Assembly (NCBI GenBank): GCA_045628925.1
Contig: JAZQQF010000026.1
Coordinates: forward strand, 1 to 6,285
DNA length: 6,285 nucleotides
Source: UBA1774 sp045628925
GTDB taxonomy: Bacteria; Bacillota; Clostridia; Oscillospirales; Oscillospiraceae
Reading direction: 5' to 3'
Part shown: piece after piece, positions 1-4,974 of the stretch
Layout of the letters: the number at the start of each line of letters is the position of its first letter
How positions within the stretch are numbered: the first letter of the stretch is position 1
Notes under the pieces: generated by a model
Database searches by the model: none
Told to the model about the DNA's origin: nothing
The model's input: only the letters and a program-made list of their open reading frames with translations
Program-made: the position numbers and the translations under genes

Positions 1-1
1 G

Positions 2-37
2 AAAACAGCATACCCGCCGACCGTGTCGGCGGGTATG
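2..37 (-). terminator. Intrinsic terminator of the tRNA operon
   Basis: Positions 9-20 and 26-37 form a perfect 12-bp GC-rich stem with a 5-base loop (21-25). Read on the minus strand, the hairpin lies just after the last tRNA (Lys) and is followed three bases later by TTTT (plus 5-2). This is the classic Rho-independent layout and closes the four-tRNA transcript. Confidence 0.85.
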
Positions 38-40
38 AAC

Positions 41-116
41 TGGTGCTCCAGCGGGGATTCGAACCCCGGGCACCCTGCTTAAAAGGCAGGTGCTCTGCCT
101 GCTGAGCTACTGGGGC
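41..116 (-). tRNA. tRNA-Lys (anticodon TTT)
   Basis: A 76-nt cloverleaf folds on the minus strand. The anticodon stem is 74-78/86-90, with loop CTTTTAA giving anticodon TTT (83-81), which reads AAA/AAG. The T arm is 52-56/64-68 with a TTCGAAT-type loop, and the D arm is closed by GCTC/GAGC. The CCA end is encoded (41-43) with discriminator A. The acceptor stem 45-51/110-116 pairs except for one C3-A70 mismatch (plus 114 and 47). It is the last gene of the tRNA operon, 3 nt after tRNA-His. Confidence 0.95.
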
Positions 117-119
117 GGG

Positions 120-197
<78 letters not shown>

Positions 198-203
198 ATA
201 TCT

Positions 204-224
204 GCGGCAGGATGAGCCTGCCGC
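204..224 (-). other. Spacer hairpin between tRNA-Arg and tRNA-His
   Basis: Positions 204-211 and 217-224 are perfect 8-bp inverted repeats (GCGGCAGG/CCTGCCGC) around a 5-base loop. On the minus strand no T-run follows (the next bases read AGATAT), so it is not a good terminator. A role in precursor tRNA folding or processing is an inference. Confidence 0.5.
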
Positions 225-226
225 GC

Positions 227-303
227 TGGCACGCCAAGAGGGATTCGAACCCCCGGCCTACTGCTTAGAAGGCAGTTGCTCTATCCTACTGAGCTATTGG
301 CGC
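227..303 (-). tRNA. tRNA-Arg (anticodon TCT)
   Basis: A 77-nt cloverleaf has anticodon stem 260-264/272-276 and loop CTTCTAA, giving anticodon TCT, which reads AGA and AGG. The acceptor stem is 231-237/297-303 with a terminal G1-U72 wobble. The T arm 238-242/250-254 contains one G-U pair. The discriminator is G and CCA is encoded at 227-229. It is the second gene of the operon in transcription order. AGA is probably a rare codon in this GC-rich genome. Confidence 0.95.
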
Positions 304-314
304 ATTTCAAATGC

Positions 315-388
315 TGGAGCGGGCGATGGGAATCGAACCCACATATCCAGCTTGGAAGGCTGGTGTTCTGCCACTGAACTACGCCCGC
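315..388 (-). tRNA. tRNA-Gly (anticodon TCC)
   Basis: A 74-nt cloverleaf has anticodon stem 347-351/359-363 and loop CTTCCAA, giving anticodon TCC, which reads GGA and GGG. The acceptor stem 319-325/382-388 is fully paired (GCGGGCG/CGCCCGC). The discriminator is T and CCA is encoded at 315-317. It is the promoter-proximal gene of the operon, about 35 nt downstream of the predicted transcription start. Confidence 0.96.
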
Positions 389-428
389 GTCTGCGCTTTG
401 CCGGAACCCGGTATCAGCGTCGACAAGC

Positions 429-458
429 ATAATAGCACAGTTGCACCTTGAAAGTCAA
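429..458 (-). promoter_or_regulatory. Sigma-A-type promoter of the tRNA operon
   Basis: Read on the minus strand, TTGACT (458-453) and TATTAT (434-429) each match the consensus -35 and -10 hexamers at 5 of 6 positions and are 18 bp apart. Transcription would start near 421-423 and reach tRNA-Gly about 35 nt later. The match fits the strong constitutive promoters usual for stable RNA. Confidence 0.8.
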
Positions 459-480
459 CAGGAATCTGAACAGACAGGCA

Positions 481-500
481 GAAATTTCCGCCGGAATTTC
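481..500. promoter_or_regulatory. Near-palindrome between divergent promoters
   Basis: The arms GAAATT...AATTTC (481-486, 495-500) and CCG/CGG (488-490, 492-494) form an inverted repeat around position 491, broken only by an extra T at 487. It abuts the -35 box of the rightward small gene and lies 22 bp behind the -35 box of the tRNA promoter. It could be a protein-binding site, but no regulator is encoded nearby and chance is possible. Confidence 0.3.
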
Positions 501-529
501 TTTTCAATTTGGCAGTTTTGTGATATACT
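501..529 (+). promoter_or_regulatory. Extended -10 promoter of the small acidic protein gene
   Basis: The -10 box TATACT (524-529) is preceded directly by TGA (521-523), an extended -10 element. This compensates for a weak -35, TTTTCA (501-506), at the ideal 17-bp spacing. Transcription would start near 536, giving a leader of about 25 nt with AGGAGG at 546-551. Confidence 0.7.
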
Positions 530-560
530 ACGCCTATCATATCTTAGGAGGCTGGATTTC

Positions 561-788
561 ATGGCGAAAAAGGGATTCTGGTACTTTGCGCTGGGGGCAG
601 CGGCTGCCGGTGCGGCGGCGTATTTCCTGCAGAAAAATGGCGGCCTTCATATTTCCATCAACGTGGAGCCGTCCGATGCAGCGGATCTGAAACTGGATCT
701 GGATGAGGATATCGAGATCGTCGACGCGGATGCCGAAGACTTCGCCGAAGCGGAAACGGAAGCGCCCGCGGAGGAAGCGGAAAACTGA
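561..788 (+). CDS. Small membrane-anchored acidic protein, unknown function
   Basis: This encodes 75 residues. The ATG at 561 is chosen because AGGAGG lies at 546-551, nine bases upstream; an earlier in-frame ATG at 441 lies upstream of the predicted promoter, so cannot be on this transcript. Residues 2-4 are Ala-Lys-Lys. Residues 6-23 (FWYFALGAAAAGAAAYFL) form one hydrophobic, Ala/Gly-rich helix with no cleavage site I can defend. A short polar stretch follows, and residues 38-75 are dominated by Asp and Glu with almost no basic residues. The likely topology is a single membrane segment with an acidic tail; which side of the membrane the tail faces is unclear, and the Lys pair before the helix slightly favours an N-terminus-inside orientation. 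I recognise no family. It has its own promoter and terminator, so it is a single-gene unit unrelated to the downstream operon. Confidence 0.8.
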   Translation: MAKKGFWYFALGAAAAGAAAYFLQKNGGLHISINVEPSDAADLKLDLDEDIEIVDADAEDFAEAETEAPAEEAEN

Positions 789-798
789 ATATGTCCAA

Positions 799-837
799 AG
801 CCTGCCGCAGCGGTAACGCACGGCAGGCTCTCTTTTT
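799..837 (+). terminator. Intrinsic terminator of the small acidic protein gene
   Basis: AGCCTGCCG (799-807) pairs perfectly with CGGCAGGCT (821-829). An inner GCG/CGC stem (810-812, 817-819) is capped by a GTAA tetraloop of the GNRA type. The tract CTCTTTTT ends at 837. It begins 11 nt after the stop codon. Confidence 0.9.
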
Positions 838-1010
838 GCTTCTGAACGGTTCGATACGGGCCGCGCAGCCCGGAAAACACAGGATATAGCGAAAATAATT
901 CCGGAAAAATCAAAGTTTTGTATAGACTTTTCGTCTTAAATGCGATAAGTTATAGTTATATAACTATGAGATACGGCGCGGCGGCGCTATCCTGATTCGG
1001 AGGTAATACC
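838..1010 (+). promoter_or_regulatory. Control region of the GRE operon
   Basis: This 173-bp non-coding stretch becomes AT-rich from about 880. No consensus promoter stands out. The best -10 candidates are TATAGT (951-956) and TATAAC (959-964), each matching 5 of 6 positions, but neither has a convincing -35 at the right spacing (TTTTCG at 928-933 and TTAAAT at 936-941). Weak -35 boxes fit a promoter that needs an activator or is tightly controlled. Translation starts after GGAGG at 999-1003, seven bases before the ATG. Confidence 0.55.
952..967. promoter_or_regulatory. Perfect 16-bp palindrome, likely operator
   Basis: ATAGTTATATAACTAT is an exact inverted repeat with no spacer, centred between 959 and 960. 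It overlaps both plausible -10 boxes of the dehydrogenase-GRE-activase operon and lies 43 bp before its first start codon. Size and placement fit a homodimeric repressor, for example of the MarR, TetR or GntR type. The family cannot be read from the DNA and no such gene is in the window. Confidence 0.6.
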
Positions 1011-2201
1011 ATGGAAAGCGTATTCAACAGCCCGAATCCGATCCTGTTCGGCATCGGTGCGCACAGAGAGACCGGAAAGAAACTGAAGGAATTTGGCTGC
1101 ACGAAGGTGCTGGTGGTCTATGACCCCGGTATCGAGAAGGCAGGCGTAGCCGCGAAGGTCATCGAGGCCATTCAGGCGGCAGGCATCGAAACGGTGTCGT
1201 ATAACAACGTGCAGGCGGATCCGCCGGTCTGGTCGGTGGAGGAAGCCGGCGCGCTGGGCGTGAAGGAAAAGGTGGACGGCGTCGTGGGCATCGGCGGCGG
1301 CAGCTCGCTGGATACGGCGAAGGGCGCCAAGATGCTGCAGACGAACCCGCCTCCGCTGCGGCAGTATTTCGGGCGCACCGGCGTGGTGACGAAGCCCAGC
1401 GTCCCGCTGGTCGTCATCCCCACCACGGCGGGGACCGGCAGCGAATGCACACCGGGCGGCACCATCACCGATACGGAAAAGAATATCAAAACGAATATCT
1501 CCGGCGTGGGCTGTCAGGTCAGCCTGGGCATCGTTGACCCGGAGCTGAGTGCCAATCTGCCCAAGAGCGTCACCGCCTCCACGGGCCTCGATGCGCTCTG
1601 CCACTGCGTGGAATCCTATACCTCCGCCATGGCCAACTCCATCAGCTCCGTGCTGGGCCGGGAGGGCATCCGCCTTGTGGGCAAATATCTGGTCCGCGCC
1701 TGCGAAAACGGCGCGAACGACATGGAAGCCCGTGCCGGTATGGCGAAGGCGGCTTCTTTGGGCGGCATGGCCATGAGCGGCGCGTTCTGCCACCTGTGCC
1801 ACGATGTGGGCCGCAGCCTCGGCGCCAAGTTTCACGTGCCCCACGGGAATGCCTGCGCCGTGACGCTGCCGCAGGTACTGGAGATCATCGCCCCGGTCAG
1901 GACGGAAGAAGTGAAATACATCGCGGAATGCCTCGGCGCGGTCATCCCGGAAGGCGCGGATGCCGCCGTCATCGGCAAAGCGGCCTACGATGCGGCCCAT
2001 GAGCTGCTGAAGAAGACCGGCCTCAAGAATATGAAGGAGCTGGGCCTGAACAAGGAGGAACTGCTGGCCGCCGTGCCCGACGAGGTGGTCATGCAGATCG
2101 AGATGGAGATCAAGGCCTTCGGCGGCATCGCGCCTCCGCCGCTGCCCGTGACGAAGGAACTGGTGGCGGAGATCGTCAGCCGCGCATACGACGAAAACTG
2201 A
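1011..2201 (+). CDS. Iron-dependent (group III) alcohol dehydrogenase
   Basis: This encodes 396 residues, the normal length for the FucO/DhaT family. Seen: an N-terminal dinucleotide domain with Asp38 at the end of beta strand VLVVYD, a position where an acidic residue favours NAD over NADP; GIGGGSSLD (93-101); TTAGTGSE (138-145); then the metal-binding helical domain. By comparison with FucO the metal ligands are all present: Asp194 and His198 (in TGLDALCH), His264, and His278 (in VPHG). The second conserved His of the usual HxxxH pair, His267 in FucO, is Arg268 here. As first gene of the operon, in front of a GRE, it probably reduces the aldehyde or ketone product of the GRE, or oxidises an alcohol that feeds it. 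Family-level identity is firm. The substrate is unknown; 1,3-propanediol or sulfopropionaldehyde reductase are analogies only. It is cytosolic, with no signal or microcompartment targeting extension. Confidence 0.95.
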   Translation: MESVFNSPNPILFGIGAHRETGKKLKEFGCTKVLVVYDPGIEKAGVAAKVIEAIQAAGIETVSYNNVQADPPVWSVEEAGALGVKEKVDGVVGIGGGSSLDTAKGAKMLQTNPPPLRQYFGRTGVVTKPSVPLVVIPTTAGTGSECTPGGTITDTEKNIKTNISGVGCQVSLGIVDPELSANLPKSVTASTGLDALCHCVESYTSAMANSISSVLGREGIRLVGKYLVRACENGANDMEARAGMAKAASLGGMAMSGAFCHLCHDVGRSLGAKFHVPHGNACAVTLPQVLEIIAPVRTEEVKYIAECLGAVIPEGADAAVIGKAAYDAAHELLKKTGLKNMKELGLNKEELLAAVPDEVVMQIEMEIKAFGGIAPPPLPVTKELVAEIVSRAYDEN

Positions 2202-2209
2202 AAACGCTC

Positions 2210-2233
2210 CGGCTCCGGGCAGAATGGGAGCCG
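2210..2233 (+). other. Intercistronic hairpin, dehydrogenase-GRE gap
   Basis: CGGCTCC (2210-2216) pairs with GGAGCCG (2227-2233) around a 10-base loop in the 61-nt gap. No T-run follows, so it should not terminate. The GRE ribosome binding site AGGGAG (2248-2253) lies free downstream. It may protect or process the mRNA; this is inference. Confidence 0.45.
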
Positions 2234-2262
2234 AATGATGAAAAGAAAGGGAGCACAGAACG

Positions 2263-4785
2263 ATGGCAAACAAGTTTCCGGCTGTCAATAAGGAAGAGAT
2301 CAAATCCGTGCAGGTCCTGACCCCCCGCCTGCAGAAGCTGAAAAAGCAGTGGGAGGAAGCGGAACCGCAGGTCTACGTAGATGATACCCTGCTGTTCACC
2401 CAGTCGTGGAAGGAGACCGAGGGTCTGCCTGTGGACATCCGCTGGGCGAAGGCATTCGAGAAGCGGCTGGACGAATGCCCCATCATCCTGCGCGATGGGG
2501 AGCTGCTGGCCGGCAGCCTGACGAAGTTCATCCGGGGCAACGGCACCCTCTGCGCCATGAAACCCCATGAGATCCTGAAGATGGTGGAAAGCGGCAAGTT
2601 CGACCGCAAGACAAGCGACACCGCCTCTACCAACATCACCCCCGAGGATCTGGAAGCCCTCCGGCAGGATGCGCTTTACTGGATCGACAATATGCCCAAG
2701 GTCAGCACCGTCAACGCGGCTGTGGAATTTGAAATGGGCGAGGAAGCCTTCGACCTGCTCTTTGACCGGGGCATGGTCTTCGAGGGCCGCGGCGTCCGCT
2801 ATATGATGGATCGGGGTCTGTTCCAGAACTATTCCGCTTACGGCGGCGGCGTCGCGCAGGTGAGCGACAAGTGCATCGCCGTGGGTCTGAACCACGTGAT
2901 CGAGCTTTGCAAGCAGGAACGCGAGCGCATGATGGCCGAGGGCGACAATGAGAACAGCCACGGCGCAGCCCAGTTCCTCCGCAAGTTCTGGCTGCTGAAG
3001 GCCTGCATCATCTCCTGCGAAGCCTTCATCCGCTATGCGAAGCGCTATGCCGATCTGGCCCGCAAGCAGGCCGAGAGCGCCACGCCGGAGCGTGCGAAAG
3101 AGCTTCTCCGCATCGCGGAAGCCTGCGAGCGCTGCCCGGCCGAGCCGCCGCGCGACTTCTTCGAGGCTGTGCAGTGCGTAAGACTGTATCACCTCATCTG
3201 CTGGAAGGAATCCTCCGACCGGCCCGAGGTGCCCGTGGGCCGTCTCGATCAGATCCTCTATCCCTACTATGCCAAGGACAAGGCTGAGGGCAAGGTCACC
3301 GCGCAGGAGGCTGCCGAGCTGCTTGGCGCTCTGTGGCTGAAGATCCGCGAATGCGAGAACCTCGTGACGATCCCCCGCGAGCAGCGCGCCGCGCCCGGCT
3401 CTCTGCTGCCCAATATCACCATCTGCGGCGTGGACGCGGACGGGAATGAGCTGACCAACGAGATCAGCTGGCTGATCCTTGAAGCAATGGCGCAGATCAA
3501 GCTCTCCGAGCCTGCCATTTACATCCGCTGGAGCGAGCAGATGCCGCAGGAATTCATGATCCACGCGCTGGAATGCAACGTGGAATTCGGCGGCGGCAAC
3601 CCCGCGTTCCTGAACGATAAGCTGGGCACGATCCGCTACTTCGAGCGCGGCGTTCCCATGGAAGACGCTTCCGACTGGTGCGCTTCCGGCTGCCTCGGTT
3701 ATCACCTTGCCAGTATGGAGCATCTGGGCGGCGGCCATAACCTGAACCAGCCCAAGATCTTCGAGCTGGCCCTGCACGACGGGTTCGACCTGCGCACCCA
3801 GAAGCAGCTCGGCCTCCACACCGGCGACGCCCGGAACTTCAAGAGCATCGACGAGGTGATGGAAGCCTACTTCAAGCAGCTGGATTACTTCACCGAAAAG
3901 CTGCATATGTTCAAAATGATCTCCCTGTCCACCGAGGTGGCTGACGGGCCCATGAGCGGTCTCCGCTGCGCCATGCAGTTCGATACCTCCATCAAGGCCG
4001 GTCTGACCCCCAAGGAGGGCGGCGCGAAGTATCCCGAAGGCCGTACCAGCTGGCTGGGCAGCCGCGGTATGGTCGATCTGGCCGACAGCCTTGCCGCCAT
4101 CAAGAAGCTGGTCTTCGATAAGAAGGTCTGCACCATGGGCGAGATGCTGGACGCCTGCGACGCCAACTGGGAGGGCTATGAGGAGCTGCATCAGCTCTGC
4201 CTCAACGCCCCGAAATACGGCAACGACGACGACTACGTGGATGAGATCTACGACGTTCTCAGCACCCGCGTACCGGAGATCATGACCCGCCGCGTGGATC
4301 CCATCACCGGCAAGAAGCCCCTGCTGTTCATCGGCGCGGCCGCCGGTCACGTGGGCATCGGCAAGGCGCTGGGCGCGCTGCCCAACGGGCGTATGGCCGG
4401 AACCCCCATCTGCGACGCGGCCTGCTCCGCCATGCCCGGTATGGACGTGAACGGCCCCACCGCGCTGGTGAATTCCGCCGCCCGCGGCGACTATGCCCAT
4501 GAGTTCTGCGGCTACGCGCTGAATATGAAGTTCTCCAAGGCCGTTCTGAATACGGACGAGAAACTGGAGAATCTGGCGGCGCTCATCAAGACCTTCATGC
4601 TGCGCAATGGCTGGCATGTGCAGTTCAACATCCACTCTCGTGCGGAGCTGATCGACGCGCAGGCCCATCCCGAAAAGCACAAGAACCTGCTGGTCCGCGT
4701 GGGCGGCTACAGCGCCTATTTCATCGATCTGCCCAAGGAACTGCAGGCCGAGATCGTGCAGCGCAGTATGCACGACGACGTGTAA
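2263..4785 (+). CDS. PFL-like glycyl radical enzyme, substrate unknown
   Basis: This encodes 840 residues, full length for the PFL/dehydratase-like family. The start is set by AGGGAG (2248-2253), nine bases before the ATG. The C-terminal glycyl radical motif is RVGGYSAYF (812-820) with the radical on Gly815, 25 residues from the end. The thiyl-radical Cys is Cys477 in SGCLGYH, and a second Cys lies at 473. Other family signatures are VGRLDQILYPYY (325-336), GNPAFLND (445-452), DSLAAIKKLVF (608-618) and a C-terminal QFN segment (787-789). Choline lyase, glycerol and propanediol dehydratases, hydroxyproline dehydratase, isethionate lyase and arylacetate decarboxylases carry GCxE here. This protein has Gly479 in place of that Glu, as PFL and benzylsuccinate synthase also lack it. 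The Gly-radical fold is certain; an eliminase reaction is doubtful. There is no N-terminal microcompartment peptide and no HpdC-like small subunit nearby. It acts anaerobically in the cytosol after activation by the downstream gene product. Confidence 0.95.
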   Translation: MANKFPAVNKEEIKSVQVLTPRLQKLKKQWEEAEPQVYVDDTLLFTQSWKETEGLPVDIRWAKAFEKRLDECPIILRDGELLAGSLTKFIRGNGTLCAMKPHEILKMVESGKFDRKTSDTASTNITPEDLEALRQDALYWIDNMPKVSTVNAAVEFEMGEEAFDLLFDRGMVFEGRGVRYMMDRGLFQNYSAYGGGVAQVSDKCIAVGLNHVIELCKQERERMMAEGDNENSHGAAQFLRKFWLLKACIISCEAFIRYAKRYADLARKQAESATPERAKELLRIAEACERCPAEPPRDFFEAVQCVRLYHLICWKESSDRPEVPVGRLDQILYPYYAKDKAEGKVTAQEAAELLGALWLKIRECENLVTIPREQRAAPGSLLPNITICGVDADGNELTNEISWLILEAMAQIKLSEPAIYIRWSEQMPQEFMIHALECNVEFGGGNPAFLNDKLGTIRYFERGVPMEDASDWCASGCLGYHLASMEHLGGGHNLNQPKIFELALHDGFDLRTQKQLGLHTGDARNFKSIDEVMEAYFKQLDYFTEKLHMFKMISLSTEVADGPMSGLRCAMQFDTSIKAGLTPKEGGAKYPEGRTSWLGSRGMVDLADSLAAIKKLVFDKKVCTMGEMLDACDANWEGYEELHQLCLNAPKYGNDDDYVDEIYDVLSTRVPEIMTRRVDPITGKKPLLFIGAAAGHVGIGKALGALPNGRMAGTPICDAACSAMPGMDVNGPTALVNSAARGDYAHEFCGYALNMKFSKAVLNTDEKLENLAALIKTFMLRNGWHVQFNIHSRAELIDAQAHPEKHKNLLVRVGGYSAYFIDLPKELQAEIVQRSMHDDV

Positions 4786-4797
4786 AAAACTCCGGTT

Positions 4798-4824
4798 CAT
4801 GGGAGAGGCTTTGCCTTTCCCATG
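4798..4824 (+). other. Strong hairpin just after the GRE stop codon
   Basis: Positions 4798-4809 pair with 4813-4824 over 12 base pairs (one G-T) around a TTT triloop, 12 nt after the GRE stop codon. No T-run follows (next bases GCGGTGAAT), so full termination is unlikely. A 3'-end barrier that protects the abundant GRE message, or a partial attenuator before the activase gene, would fit. Confidence 0.6.
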
Positions 4825-4856
4825 GCGGTGAATGACTAAAATGCATTATTCTTTTA

Positions 4857-4891
4857 CCAAATCGCAGCCCAGCGAAGCGGGTGCGATTTGG
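4857..4891 (+). other. Second intercistronic hairpin (10-bp perfect stem)
   Basis: CCAAATCGCA (4857-4866) pairs perfectly with TGCGATTTGG (4882-4891). Inside, CCC/GGG (4868-4870, 4879-4881) and GC/GC (4872-4873, 4877-4878) stack above single-base bulges, and the apex GCGAAGC is a known extra-stable mini-hairpin. There is no T-run on either strand. Function unknown; it could be part of a structured leader or a dispersed repeat. Confidence 0.6.
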
Positions 4892-4897
4892 AGAGGA

Positions 4898-4959
4898 GCA
4901 GCCGGGACACCAACAAGCAAGGCCGCTTGCGGACTTGCGCAGTTGTGTACCCGTGCTGC
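4898..4959 (+). other. Long imperfect stem-loop in the activase leader
   Basis: Four paired blocks stack with small bulges: 4898-4902/4955-4959, 4903-4906/4950-4953, 4908-4910/4945-4947 and 4912-4914/4942-4944, 15 pairs in all. The enclosed part folds as GCAAG (4917-4921) with CTTGC (4926-4930). A second copy of CTTGCG at 4934-4939 offers an alternative partner. The structure ends 3 nt before the activase ribosome binding site (4963-4969), so its folding could affect initiation. Paired by eye, no energy calculation. Confidence 0.5.
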
Positions 4960-4974
4960 GACGAGGGAGCTTCC

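Noticed and set aside
204..224. Terminator between tRNA-Arg and tRNA-His
   Set aside because: The hairpin is perfect but no T-run follows on the minus strand, and tRNA-His and tRNA-Lys have no promoter of their own.
987..2303. Long minus-strand frame of 438 codons antisense to the alcohol dehydrogenase
   Set aside because: It mirrors the GC-biased codons of the real gene, is rich in His, Arg and Ala without domain logic, and has no family motif.
2263..4785. Naming the GRE as glycerol, propanediol or DHPS dehydratase, choline lyase or isethionate lyase
   Set aside because: All of these should carry Glu two residues after the catalytic Cys; here it is Gly479. Neighbourhood similarity alone is not enough.
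2263..4785. 4-Hydroxyphenylacetate decarboxylase
   Set aside because: The Glu after the catalytic Cys is missing and no small iron-sulfur subunit is encoded next to it.
2176..4800. Minus-strand frame of 874 codons antisense to the GRE
   Set aside because: It is a shadow of a strongly codon-biased gene; the plus strand shows the GRE motifs and a ribosome site, the minus product resembles no protein.
4888..4974. N-terminal extension of the activase from a TTG codon
   Set aside because: The TTG is inside a hairpin, lacks a ribosome site, and the added residues do not look like the family; ATG at 4975 has GAGGGAG.
4886..4974. ZTP (pfl), guanidine or tetrahydrofolate riboswitch in the activase leader
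   Set aside because: Compared from memory with their conserved cores; the short similarities (CCGGGAC, GGAGAG) do not extend to the required core elements.
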